A DNA stretch of 64,000 nt from Sphingobium chungbukense (GCF_001005725.1 NZ_LBIC01000013.1:124001-188000), one strand, 5' to 3'; positions 19,180 through 27,237 are shown, numbered from the stretch's first letter. Notes: generated by a model not told the origin, from the letters alone. Translations and numbers: made by a program.

Positions 19180-20616
19180 ATGAAGAAGGCCCCACCCGCC
19201 ACTCTGGTCATTTTCGGCGCGACCGGGGACCTGACCCGCCGCCTGCTGGTCCCCGCCGTCACCAATCTGTGCACCGACGGATTGCTGGGAAAGGACTTCA
19301 CCATCCTCGGCATCGGCCGCAGCGATGGCGATGACGAGATGTTGCGCGCCAGCCTCGATAAGTTCGCGACCGAGGGCGATTGCTGGCGTGATCTGCGCAA
19401 GCGCATCGCCTACCTCCAGGGCGATTTCACCGCAGACCGGGTGTTCGACGATGTCGCCAAGGCGTTGGGCGACCGAAGCGCGGTCTTCTACCTCGCCACG
19501 CCAGCGCAATTCTTCGGCGCCATCGTCGAAAAGCTTGCCGCCAAAGGCCTGATGGCGGAAGCGGGCAGTCGGTTCCGCCGCGTCGCGATCGAAAAGCCGT
19601 TCGGCCACGACCTCGCCTCGGCCAAGGCGCTTGACGCCCGAATCCTCGCCTTGCTCCCGGAAAGCCAGATCTACCGGCTCGACCACTTCCTGGGAAAGGA
19701 AACTGTCCAGAACATCCTGGTCGCGCGCTTCGCCAACCAATGGTTCGAAGCGGTGTGGAACAATCGCTATATCGATCATGTCCAGATCACCGCCGCCGAG
19801 ACGGTCGAGGTCGGATCGCGCGGATCTTTCTACGATGCAACCGGCGCGCTCCGCGACATGGTCCCCAACCATCTGTTCCAGCTGCTGGCGATGATCGCGA
19901 TGGAGCCGCCCAACAGCTTCGATGCCGACGCGATCCGCGACGAAAAGGCCAAGGTGTTGCGCGCGATCCGCAAGCCCACCGCAGTCTGCGCAGTGCGCGG
20001 CCAATATGGCAAGGGCCGTGTCGGTAGCCGCAACGTGCCGGCCTATCGTAAGGTCCCGGATGTCGCTACCGACAGCAGGACCGAGACCTATGTCGCACTG
20101 AAGCTGGAAGTCGACACCTGGCGCTGGGCCGGCGTGCCCTTCTACCTGCGCACCGGCAAGGCGCTGGCAGCGCGCGATACGGAGATCGTCGTCACGTTCA
20201 AGGCAGTGCCCTACGCTTTATTCCGCGATTGTCCGATCGACCGCCTGCCAGCCAATCGCCTGATCTTCCAGCTGCAGCCGGACGAAAGCATCGTCTTAGA
20301 CATGCTGGTCAAGAAACCGGGTCCAGTGATCAAGACCGCAGGGACAACGCTCGATTTCACTTATGCCGACCACTTCAAGCTGTCGGGCCGGACGGGCTAC
20401 GAAACCTTGCTCTATGACATGATGACCGGCGACCAGACATTGTTCCAGCGCGCTGAGCAGATCGAGGCGGGCTGGGCCGCGGTCCAGCCGATCCTCGATG
20501 ACTGGGTCAAGGACAAGGGCAGGCTTGAATCCTATGCACCAGGCAGCGCCGGCCCGGCCGGCGCAGATGCCCTACTCGAACGCGATGGCCGCTTCTGGCA
20601 CAGGATCGGCCAATGA
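19180..20616 (+). CDS. zwf: glucose-6-phosphate 1-dehydrogenase
   Basis: 478 aa. The ATG at 19180 is six bases after the gnd stop. The N-terminal coenzyme motif IFGATGDLTRR and the active-site motif RLDHFLGKETVQN (catalytic His) are both present, with the normal family length. It oxidises glucose-6-phosphate to 6-phosphogluconolactone, giving NADPH. The lactonase gene usually found next to zwf is missing from this cluster, so lactone opening must be spontaneous or encoded elsewhere. Instead a broken HAD hydrolase gene overlaps the zwf stop. Confidence 0.94.
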   Translation: MKKAPPATLVIFGATGDLTRRLLVPAVTNLCTDGLLGKDFTILGIGRSDGDDEMLRASLDKFATEGDCWRDLRKRIAYLQGDFTADRVFDDVAKALGDRSAVFYLATPAQFFGAIVEKLAAKGLMAEAGSRFRRVAIEKPFGHDLASAKALDARILALLPESQIYRLDHFLGKETVQNILVARFANQWFEAVWNNRYIDHVQITAAETVEVGSRGSFYDATGALRDMVPNHLFQLLAMIAMEPPNSFDADAIRDEKAKVLRAIRKPTAVCAVRGQYGKGRVGSRNVPAYRKVPDVATDSRTETYVALKLEVDTWRWAGVPFYLRTGKALAARDTEIVVTFKAVPYALFRDCPIDRLPANRLIFQLQPDESIVLDMLVKKPGPVIKTAGTTLDFTYADHFKLSGRTGYETLLYDMMTGDQTLFQRAEQIEAGWAAVQPILDDWVKDKGRLESYAPGSAGPAGADALLERDGRFWHRIGQ

Positions 20617-20951
20617 TGCTGGGCCTCGTCATCTCCGACATCGACGGACTTTGGTTCGCAAGGACAAGAGCCTGGCGTCGGCGACGATTGCCCGGTCGCG
20701 GACCTACTATCTGGACGTCACCAACCCCTATGCCAACAAGCGAGCTGGCGTCGATGCCCTGGCGCGGGCGCTCGGCCACATGCCCAATGACCTGCCCTTT
20801 GCTCGTGCGCACCGGCCTATCGATCGCCATGGGCAAGGCGCCTGAGGAGATCCGTAGCGCAGCGCACTACATTTCAACCAGCGACGACAAAGATGGCATC
20901 GCCGATGCCATCGACGCATTTCTGCTGCCGCTTGTGGGAGGATCATCATGA
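20613..20951 (+). pseudogene. decayed Cof-type HAD hydrolase remnant
   Basis: Starts with ATG overlapping the zwf stop (ATGA) and encodes MMLGLVISDIDG, the first HAD motif. The frame then shifts: the next recognisable part (TLVRKDKSLASATIA) continues in another frame. It jumps to RTYYLDVTNPYANKRAG, the conserved lysine region, with most of the cap domain missing. Near 20800 a further shift is needed to join HMPNDLP with LLVRTGLSIAMGKAPEEI and the normal C terminus DDKDGIADAIDAFLLPL. A Cof-type protein is normally about 260-280 aa; only about 110 codons remain. It is clearly non-functional but keeps both ends of the gene. Confidence 0.8.
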
Positions 20952-21694
20952 AGCGACTGGCCGCTTTCGACCTCGATGGAACGCTCGCGCTCAGCAAGCA
21001 GCCGCTCGACGATGAAATGGCGGATCTGCTTACCCGCCTGCTCGACGTGACGATGGTAGCGATCATCTCCGGAGGCGACTGGCCGCAATTCGAGAAACAG
21101 GTGGTGTCGCGCATGCCCGCCCGTGCGCGGCTCGACAATTTTATCATCCAGCCGACCACGGGCACCAAGCTATATCGTCACGCCGACGGCCAATGGACGC
21201 GTATCTATGCCGATCTGTTCACCGGCGACGAAAGCCAGCGCATCCGCGAAGCACTGACCAAGGCGGTCGAGCAGGCGGGCTATGCAAACGAGAACATCTG
21301 GGGCGAGCAGATCGAGGATCGCGGCAGCCAGATCACATTCTCCGCGCTCGGTCAGCAGGCGCCGCTCGAGGCCAAGGACACGTGGGATCCCGATCACGCC
21401 AAGCGCAAGAAATTGCAGGCCCTGCTCCAGCCGTTGCTGCCAGGCTTTGCCATCAATATCGGCGGGGCGACATCGATCGACATCACCCGCGAAGGGATAG
21501 ACAAGGCCTATGGCCTTAAGCGCCTTTCCGAGCAGACCGGCGTCGCACTCGACGAGATGATCTTCTTCGGTGACGCGATCTTCCCGGGCGGAAATGATTA
21601 TCCGGCCAAGCATCTCGGGCTGGATACCGTGCGAGTCCGCGACGTTGCCGAAACCAAGTCGGTGGTTGGCGCGATCGCTGCCTGGCTGGTCTAG
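20948..21694 (+). CDS. HAD-IIB sugar-phosphatase / phosphomannomutase-like protein, copy 1
   Basis: 248 aa. The ATG at 20948 has GGGAGGATC upstream. HAD motifs: FDLDGT (nucleophile Asp), ISGGDWPQF (motif II), the lysine in GIDKAYGLKRL (motif III) and GDAIFPGGNDYPA (motif IV), with a type IIB cap. Such proteins act on phosphosugars; the substrate is unknown. It is the last gene of the rightward carbohydrate operon. A close paralogue lies at 47571-48320, next to a metal ATPase and on the other strand. Residues match along the whole length. Confidence 0.85.
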   Translation: MKRLAAFDLDGTLALSKQPLDDEMADLLTRLLDVTMVAIISGGDWPQFEKQVVSRMPARARLDNFIIQPTTGTKLYRHADGQWTRIYADLFTGDESQRIREALTKAVEQAGYANENIWGEQIEDRGSQITFSALGQQAPLEAKDTWDPDHAKRKKLQALLQPLLPGFAINIGGATSIDITREGIDKAYGLKRLSEQTGVALDEMIFFGDAIFPGGNDYPAKHLGLDTVRVRDVAETKSVVGAIAAWLV

Positions 21695-21840
21695 AAGCGC
21701 TACCGCCGATCCTTAACCAGTCCCGCTTTCGCACCCATACGACCCAGCTTCGCAGCGGTCCCACATTGTAGAGCCGACGGATCGCTTCAATGGTGCTGGA
21801 GCTGCTTGACCTCACTACGCCTGGGCGCGTTCGAGGAAAC

Positions 21841-22278
21841 TCAGCTCGACATGTCCGCCATCGTTCGGCAGCTCGCCGCGCATTTCTTGCAGGTGGCCGA
21901 GCAACGCGCGATCCGCTGGTCCGCGCTATGGCGTCCGCATTCCTCGGCGCAGCGCTCGCAAGCGTCGGCGCAGGCGCGGCAGACGATGCGGTGCAGGGCA
22001 GATTCCCGCAGCATCGAGTTGGCAGTCGCCTGGCACAGTTCCGCACAGTCGTTCAGCATGGCGATCAGCGACGCCGTAGCTGACGCGCCGCCTTGCTTCG
22101 TCAGCCAAGCGGCGGTTTCCAGGCACATGCGGTGCGAAGCCACGCAATCGTCGATGCAGTCCGTCATCGACATCGCCATCCCTTCCATTCGATGCTGCTG
22201 CGCCGCCGCCGGCGCAGCCAGCGTTCCGGCGGCGGCAAGGCCGGCGCCGGCCATCAGCAATTCGCGTCTCTCGATCAT
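21841..22278 (-). CDS. Tat-exported four-helix copper storage protein (Csp1-like)
   Basis: 145 aa. The ATG at 22278 has GGAAGG about eight bases upstream. The signal is twin-arginine (IERRELLMAGAGLAAAG, ending APAAA). The mature protein carries 14 cysteines arranged as C-x3-C and C-x2-C pairs along predicted helices (TDCIDDC, NDCAELC, CRACADACERC, CSATCKKCAASC), plus an N-terminal HRMEGMAMSM segment. This is the pattern of the Csp1 family, in which Cys lining a four-helix bundle hold many Cu(I) ions. It is the last gene of the operon starting with the CueR-like regulator at 27193. Confidence 0.87.
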   Translation of the reverse strand: MIERRELLMAGAGLAAAGTLAAPAAAQQHRMEGMAMSMTDCIDDCVASHRMCLETAAWLTKQGGASATASLIAMLNDCAELCQATANSMLRESALHRIVCRACADACERCAEECGRHSADQRIARCSATCKKCAASCRTMADMSS

Positions 22279-22295
22279 GATGCGCCTTCCATCTG

Positions 22296-22739
22296 CTATC
22301 GCTTGAGCGCTGTGCCGCATCCGGCGGCCTCAGCCGTAGCCGGCGACCCATCCGACGCCGCACGCGCCTTCTCCCGCGCCATCCGGGTTTCCTCCCAGGG
22401 CCAGTGGCCGTTGATCTCGACCCCGAGCGAGATGCTCAGGAAGGTCCGCACCAGCACAAGCCCGGCCAGCACGATGAGATCGTCGAGCGTCGGGTTGATC
22501 ACCAGCGACTTGACGATGTCGCCGGCGACCAGAAATTCCAGGCCGAGCAGGATGCTGCGGCCGAGCGCCGATCGGAACGCGCTATAGGCCTCGGTTCGGT
22601 CGCCCGCCCTCGCCCGCCGCGCAAACAGAAAGGTTGCGAGCCCCGCGCCGACCAGGATGGTCAGCGTGCCCGCCAGTTCCAGGCCGATCACCGCAAGCCG
22701 GAAGAAGGCGCTCAGCCAGTCGGCCTCAATGGTGATCAT
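22296..22739 (-). CDS. DUF1622-family inner-membrane protein
   Basis: 147 aa from the ATG at 22739, which lies inside the end of the cytochrome c gene (14-bp overlap), so translation is probably coupled. Three hydrophobic helices are visible: FFRLAVIGLELAGTLTILVG, then SILLGLEFLVAGDIVKSLV, then LDDLIVLAGLVLVRTFLSIS. They are followed by a short charged tail starting EINGHWPWEE. This is the layout and sequence of DUF1622 proteins, whose function is unknown. In this operon it could anchor or modulate the electron-transfer proteins, but that is only inference. Confidence 0.75.
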   Translation of the reverse strand: MITIEADWLSAFFRLAVIGLELAGTLTILVGAGLATFLFARRARAGDRTEAYSAFRSALGRSILLGLEFLVAGDIVKSLVINPTLDDLIVLAGLVLVRTFLSISLGVEINGHWPWEETRMAREKARAASDGSPATAEAAGCGTALKR

Positions 22740-23448
22740 ACCAGCCTCGCTTGCGGATATTGTTGAAGCTGTCGGTGGCGTGACAGGCATAGCATTGGTC
22801 GACGCGCGCTTTCGATCCGGCTGCGCGCTGCGAGACCATGCTGAAATGCTCCATGAAGTGACTGGGCGGCGCCTTGTGGCACTCGGCGCACTGCGTCGAA
22901 TTGACCGATGGATGGCGGTAATTGGCGATCTTCCAGCTGTCGGTCTTGTGACAGCTCGCGCAGTCGGTGCCGAACAGGCCCTGGTGCGGATCGCGGAACG
23001 CATGGCAGCTCGCGCAATTGAGCGCGGTCTCGGGGGTCAGGCTTCGAGTGTTTGTCGACATGCCCGCCGAAGGCTGCCGCCACTTTGCCATGTCGAGCAA
23101 GGCGGCGTGATCCATGCGGATGATGCCGCGCTCTCCCTCATGTTCGACGTGGCAGGAGGTGCACTGCGTCGCTTTCGCGTGGAACTGCGTCGACTGCTTC
23201 GTCCCGAAATCCGTGCCCGCATGGCAGGTGAGACAGGTCCGGGTTTCGACGCCCTTGCCCGGCGTGTGGCAGGCCGTGCATTGGCCGGCGAAGGACTGGT
23301 GGGCGCTCGAGAGCGGGCCGGGCGCTACGAGCTGCGCCACCAGGCCGGCATCCCTCGGCGCGTCCGATCGCATCCGGATCGCGACCGCGGCGACCATCAC
23401 CAGCAGGGCTGCGATGAAGACGGCATAGGAAAGACGCTGCCAGCTCAT
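22726..23448 (-). CDS. membrane-anchored heptaheme cytochrome c (cytochrome c3-like)
   Basis: 240 aa. The ATG at 23448 overlaps the stop of the cytochrome b gene (ATGA). One N-terminal helix (YAVFIAALLVMVAAVAI) acts as anchor or uncleaved signal. The periplasmic part holds seven CxxCH heme sites: CTACH, CLTCH, CTSCH, CASCH twice, CAECH and CYACH, with many other histidines available as distal ligands. The spacing resembles class III / NapC-like multiheme cytochromes. It probably takes electrons from the membrane b-type partner encoded just upstream and passes them to a periplasmic acceptor. The acceptor is unknown. Confidence 0.85.
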   Translation of the reverse strand: MSWQRLSYAVFIAALLVMVAAVAIRMRSDAPRDAGLVAQLVAPGPLSSAHQSFAGQCTACHTPGKGVETRTCLTCHAGTDFGTKQSTQFHAKATQCTSCHVEHEGERGIIRMDHAALLDMAKWRQPSAGMSTNTRSLTPETALNCASCHAFRDPHQGLFGTDCASCHKTDSWKIANYRHPSVNSTQCAECHKAPPSHFMEHFSMVSQRAAGSKARVDQCYACHATDSFNNIRKRGWYDHH

Positions 23449-24173
23449 AGCCAGCGCAGCCCGTAATAGATCGCCGCGCCGACGTGGAGCGCGAGCAGCG
23501 CGAAGATGAGACAGCCCAGCAGGATGTGCAGGAACCGCCATCGCGCGAACAGGGTGTTGGTCGCCTCTTCGGCGCGGATCGCGAATTCGGTATCGGCCAG
23601 CGCCGCGGCGATCCCCGCCCTGTTCTGGGGGTGCTGGCCCGCGGGCGCATCCCCGGCGACGAACAGATAGCGCCTCCAGCCCGACAGCGGCGCGGCTGCG
23701 GTATCGGCCTGCGCCGGCGCCGCCGGCTCCTCAAGGAAGGCGGCGCGAAGCGAGGCCAGTTCCGACCTGCGTCCGCGCAGCGCCCGACCAAGCTGGGCAA
23801 GCAGGTAGCGGCCGATGAAGCCGGTGATGACCGTCATCAGCAGGAGGACGGTCAGAAGCAGTCCGACCGGGCTTTCGAGCTTGTGCGCGGCGTGGACCAG
23901 ACCCAGGATCGGCGCCAGCACGCCGGCATAGATGTGGATGGCGAGCAGGGTAGGCTTGCTGACGAGCCGGGAGAGCACTTTGTCGACCCAGGCGATGTGC
24001 TTGGCCGCGACATAGGGAAGCGTCAGCAGCATCAGCACGAGCGCTGCGATCCCGATGATCCCGCCAGCGAGGCTGCCCGGAAAGCGCGGTGACACATGCA
24101 CGAGGTAGCCGAACGGGAACAGCAGCAGGAATGCGACCAGCAGGCCGACGGCGATGTCGCTGCGTTCGCGCAT
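23445..24173 (-). CDS. predicted diheme b-type membrane cytochrome
   Basis: 242 aa. The ATG at 24173 shares one base with the stop of the reductase gene (TGATG). About five hydrophobic helices (near 9-28, 36-58, 76-96, 103-122 and 213-237) with a soluble loop between the fourth and fifth. Two helices each carry a His-x13-His pair (His80/His94 and His216/His230), the classical spacing for two bis-His b hemes stacked across a membrane. Position between a cytosolic flavin/[2Fe-2S] reductase and a seven-heme periplasmic cytochrome supports transmembrane electron transfer. Heme binding is predicted from motif spacing only; no family name was recognised. Confidence 0.75.
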   Translation of the reverse strand: MRERSDIAVGLLVAFLLLFPFGYLVHVSPRFPGSLAGGIIGIAALVLMLLTLPYVAAKHIAWVDKVLSRLVSKPTLLAIHIYAGVLAPILGLVHAAHKLESPVGLLLTVLLLMTVITGFIGRYLLAQLGRALRGRRSELASLRAAFLEEPAAPAQADTAAAPLSGWRRYLFVAGDAPAGQHPQNRAGIAAALADTEFAIRAEEATNTLFARWRFLHILLGCLIFALLALHVGAAIYYGLRWL

Positions 24174-26098
24174 CAGGCTTCGACCACGAGCGGCGTGCCC
24201 GTGCCCTTCGCCTGGCACGCGAGCACATAGCCCTGCGCCTTGTCGGCGGGCGCGAGGCCGGACTCGACCTCCATCGTTACCTCGCCCTGCAGCAGCTTGA
24301 CCACGCAGGCGCCGCATGTGCCCGCACGGCAGGCATAGGAGATCTCGACGCCCGCGCCCTCGGCCGCCTCGAGCACGGTCTCGTCCGCGGGCAAGGCCGC
24401 CGACACCCCCGACACGGAGAAGGTCACCGTGCTCGGCGCCACCTCGGCGCTCGGGGCCGGCTTATCCGCTGGCGCGGGCGCGGGTTTGACCTCGAGATCC
24501 TCGTGGTCGGCCGGCAGCGAGGCCGGACCGAACGCCTCGGTGTGCAGCTGCGCTTCGGGGACGCCAAGTTCCGCCAGCACGCCGCGCATCGCGCCCATCA
24601 TCGCCGGCGGGCCGCACATATGGATCCGCCGGCTCGCGATCTCCGGCACCGCGGCCAGGATCATCTCGCGGGTGATCGGCCCTTCGGGGCCCATCCAGAC
24701 GGTGCCGGGCGCGCGCTGCATCGCGGCGACGACATGGAGGTTGGGAAAACGGCGTTCGAGCCGCTCGAGCTCGTCGCGGAACACGAATTCCTCGGTCGAC
24801 CGTGCGCCGTAGAAGAAGAAGATATCACCCTTCCACGCGGTGTCGGTGAGATAGCGCAGCACCGACATCATCGGGGTGATGCCGACCCCGCCCGCGATCA
24901 GCACGATGCTCTGGGCATCCGTTCCCGTGAAGGTGAAGGCGCCGAACGGTCCGCTGACCTTCAGCAGATCGTCGGCGACGACCTTGTCGTGCAGGTATCG
25001 CGAGACCACGCCCTGCTCCTCGCGCTTGACCGTCAGTTCGACATAGGCCCGCTGGGTCGGCGAAGAGGCGATCGTGTAGGAACGGCGCGCGGTCTTGCCC
25101 GCTTCGGGCTCTACCTCGACCTGCAGGAACTGGCCCGGCAGGAAGTCGAACGGCAGCCGGTCGGCGGTCGGGTCCGCGAGCCGGAAGGTCAGCACGCTCG
25201 GCGTCTCTCGCACGATCTGGACCACGCGCAGCTGCCCCGCCCAGCTTTTGGGCTTGCGCAGCGACGCCCCAGCGGGTGCGGCCGCATTGCTCGGCGCGAG
25301 CCCGGCGCTGTCGGCAACGGGTGCAGGCGCGGGCGCAACCCTGGTAGCGGGAGGGGCAGCCTTCGGCTCCGGCTTTGCTGGAACCTTGGCGGTGGCGACA
25401 CCGCCGGCGATCGCCCCGATCCGCCGCAGGCGGAAGATCTGCAGCGCGATAAGCGTGGCGCTCACCAGCCCCAGGAACAGCATGAGAAGGAGGTGCGAGG
25501 GCGAGATGCCGAACCAGTGATCGGCATGGCCGGGCGCGGCCTGGTCGATGTCGAGCTGATCGCGCAGCCAGGCAAGCCCGACCTCCCGGGGCGGCTGCAA
25601 GCCCCCGATCGCGCCCTGCGCGGCGGTACCGGAGCGGAACAGGTCGGTCCCTTCGCGCATCCGGCGCGCCGCATCGAGCCGGGCCGAGACCGTTGTCGCA
25701 CGCGCGCCGTCGGCCGAGGCGGCGTTGACCATCGACAGGCCCGTGCTTACCCGTTCCCCGGCCTGCGCAGCGACCCGCTGCCGGGCCGCTTCGTCGAGCG
25801 CGGGAAAGGCGAGCAACTGCGAAAAAAATGCGGTGCGGCGGGAATCGTGCCCATGTTCATTCTCGCCTTCGCCGTTGATCATGCGCTCCATCATAGAGTT
25901 CATCATCGAGGCCATATCGGAGGTGCCGACCTCGGGCTTTGCGGACATTGCGCCATCGGCCATCCCCGCACCGCCCGAAGTATCCCCATGATGTGCCGAA
26001 TGGTCTTCGCCCTCCTGAGCGTGCACGCTCGCAGAGGGAAGGCTGAAAGCGAGCAACAACCCCAGACCCGAAAGGCGAAGGCTGGTCCAAACGCACAT
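24173..26098 (-). CDS. membrane-anchored FAD/NAD(P)H [2Fe-2S] reductase with Met-rich periplasmic domain
   Basis: 641 aa. Signal peptide 1-27. The periplasmic part (28 to about 198) is His/Met-rich early on (HSAHHGD, then SDMASMMNSMMERM). One membrane helix at about 203-221 is followed by an Ala/Pro-rich linker (235-280). The cytosolic ferredoxin-reductase unit has the FAD motif RRSYTIAS (338-345), the pyridine-nucleotide motif AGGVGITPMMS (402-412) and CGPPAMM (495-501). The C-terminal plant-type ferredoxin domain has cluster cysteines 590, 595, 598 and 628. The protein should take hydride from NAD(P)H and pass electrons to the cluster, then probably to the diheme b protein encoded next. The fusion of a Met-rich periplasmic sensor-like domain to a cytosolic reductase is unusual. 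Confidence 0.82.
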   Translation of the reverse strand: MCVWTSLRLSGLGLLLAFSLPSASVHAQEGEDHSAHHGDTSGGAGMADGAMSAKPEVGTSDMASMMNSMMERMINGEGENEHGHDSRRTAFFSQLLAFPALDEAARQRVAAQAGERVSTGLSMVNAASADGARATTVSARLDAARRMREGTDLFRSGTAAQGAIGGLQPPREVGLAWLRDQLDIDQAAPGHADHWFGISPSHLLLMLFLGLVSATLIALQIFRLRRIGAIAGGVATAKVPAKPEPKAAPPATRVAPAPAPVADSAGLAPSNAAAPAGASLRKPKSWAGQLRVVQIVRETPSVLTFRLADPTADRLPFDFLPGQFLQVEVEPEAGKTARRSYTIASSPTQRAYVELTVKREEQGVVSRYLHDKVVADDLLKVSGPFGAFTFTGTDAQSIVLIAGGVGITPMMSVLRYLTDTAWKGDIFFFYGARSTEEFVFRDELERLERRFPNLHVVAAMQRAPGTVWMGPEGPITREMILAAVPEIASRRIHMCGPPAMMGAMRGVLAELGVPEAQLHTEAFGPASLPADHEDLEVKPAPAPADKPAPSAEVAPSTVTFSVSGVSAALPADETVLEAAEGAGVEISYACRAGTCGACVVKLLQGEVTMEVESGLAPADKAQGYVLACQAKGTGTPLVVEA

Positions 26099-26117
26099 GT
26101 CGACCCCCTTCGCGCCC

Positions 26118-26435
26118 TTACATGTCCTTCATCGGCATCGCCGAATCCGCAGGCGCAGGCTCGGTCTTCGGAGCGCTGCTGTTCATGCCTCCCTGGCGCA
26201 TCGCATCATGGTCCATGGCCTGCTGGTGATGCCGCTCCATCTCCTGTTCATTGGCCATGGCGTCCGAATGATCCATGCCGGCGGGATTTACGCTATCAGC
26301 GCCAGCCGCGGGTGCGGCGCTGTTGGCCGCAGCCGGCACCGTCTGATCGGTCTTGCGCTCACAGCCCGAAAGCGCCGCCATCGAGAGCAGGCTAACGCTG
26401 ATTAGCGACAGTATGACTTTTCGATTTCCGACCAT
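26118..26435 (-). CDS. Met/His-rich lipoprotein
   Basis: 105 aa. The ATG at 26435 has GGAAGAAG upstream. The signal ends in a lipobox (MAALSGC), so the mature protein starts with a lipidated Cys and Glu. The rest is low-complexity and rich in Met, His and Asp (MDHSDAMANEQEMERHHQQ, MDHDAMRQGGMN, ending MPMKDM), a composition suited to Cu(I)/Ag(I) binding in the periplasm. It is the third gene of the operon behind the CueR-like regulator. No domain was recognised. Confidence 0.72.
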   Translation of the reverse strand: MVGNRKVILSLISVSLLSMAALSGCERKTDQTVPAAANSAAPAAGADSVNPAGMDHSDAMANEQEMERHHQQAMDHDAMRQGGMNSSAPKTEPAPADSAMPMKDM

Positions 26436-26495
26436 TGCTTCTTCCTTTCGTACTGGAGGAATCTCCGGGTGGGCCCGAGCCACCCGGAGCAGGAA

Positions 26496-26717
26496 TCATT
26501 GTGCTTGGCGAAGAATCTTGCGGCACTGATCGTGCGACAGGTTCATGGGATTACGACCCTGCTGTTTCATCTCGCCATGGTCATGACGTGTCTGGAGACC
26601 CATATCGCCCTCCATGGCCCTACAGCTTTCGACCTGTGCGGAGGTAGGCGGCGTCGTCGCACAGGCGCCCAGAAGCAATGCTGGAACAATCCCAGCCACT
26701 ATATGCATTCGTGTCAT
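26496..26717 (-). CDS. small lipoprotein with His/Met tail
   Basis: 73 aa from the ATG at 26717. The signal ends LLLGAC, a lipobox, followed by ATTPPTSAQVESC. The mature part has His and Met residues (MEGDMGLQTRHDHGEMKQQG) and two further cysteines (VESC and DQC). It lies between the regulator gene and the larger Met-rich lipoprotein gene and shares their strand. Metal binding is inferred from composition and place. The family is unknown. Confidence 0.65.
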   Translation of the reverse strand: MTRMHIVAGIVPALLLGACATTPPTSAQVESCRAMEGDMGLQTRHDHGEMKQQGRNPMNLSHDQCRKILRQAQ

Positions 26718-26767
26718 GATAAATCCCCTTTTAATAATGGTGTTTGTTCTTCCTGCGAGGCTTGCTC

Positions 26768-27193
26768 TTATATCTTTCGGTGATCAGATCTCCGCCTTTC
26801 CGTGAGGAACGTGAGAATAGGGCAATCGGAAACAGGAACTTCGCCCGGGCACTCATCGGCAAGCAATCGAAGCATGTCGCGAATATCGGACAGGCGCTTG
26901 AGCCGGACTTCGGCGTCCGTGATCTTGGCGAGCGTGATATCGAGCACGGCCTGCGCATGCGCGGTGTCCGATGCCCTGAGCGCCAGCAGCTGCCGGGCCT
27001 GATCGAGGGTGAAGCCAAGCTCCTGCGCCGAGCGGATGAAATTGACGCGCTCGAGGTCGGTCGCGTCGTAGAGCCTGTAGCCCGCTGCCGTGCGCGCGGG
27101 CTCGCGCAGCAGGCCCATCCGCTCATAATAGCGGATCGTATCGCGGCCCACGCCTGCGGCCGCGGCCAGTTCGCCGATCTTGAAATTGCCCAT
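26768..27193 (-). CDS. CueR/HmrR-like copper-responsive MerR regulator
   Basis: 141 aa from the ATG at 27193. The N-terminal winged helix-turn-helix (FKIGELAAAAGVGRDTIRYYERMGLL) is typical MerR. A long dimer helix follows, then a metal loop with Cys115 and Cys124 in ECPGEVPVSDCPI, strongly like the ACPG...DCPI loop of CueR but with one extra residue. There is no cysteine at the dimer-helix position that divalent-ion sensors use, which argues for Cu(I)/Ag(I). A matching promoter lies directly upstream at 27206-27237, so the gene is probably autoregulated and drives the operon down to 21841. Confidence 0.85.
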   Translation of the reverse strand: MGNFKIGELAAAAGVGRDTIRYYERMGLLREPARTAAGYRLYDATDLERVNFIRSAQELGFTLDQARQLLALRASDTAHAQAVLDITLAKITDAEVRLKRLSDIRDMLRLLADECPGEVPVSDCPILTFLTERRRSDHRKI

Positions 27194-27205
27194 GTCATCC
27201 GCTCG

Positions 27206-27237
27206 ATCATGCCGGTTGGACCATGGTCCAGGGTCAA
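27206..27237 (-). promoter_or_regulatory. MerR-type copper operator/promoter, copy 2
   Basis: Minus-strand -35 TTGACC (27232-27237) and -10 CATGAT (27206-27211) lie 20 bp apart around the perfect palindrome TGGACCATGGTCCA (27217-27230). This is the distorted spacing used by MerR-family activators. It sits directly in front of the CueR-like gene. The -35 and the 14-bp palindrome are identical to those at 94-125. Confidence 0.75.

Noticed and set aside
24089..26395. 768-codon open frame on the plus strand opposite the reductase gene
   Set aside because: Antisense to the reductase with FAD and [2Fe-2S] motifs; no domain in the mirror translation.
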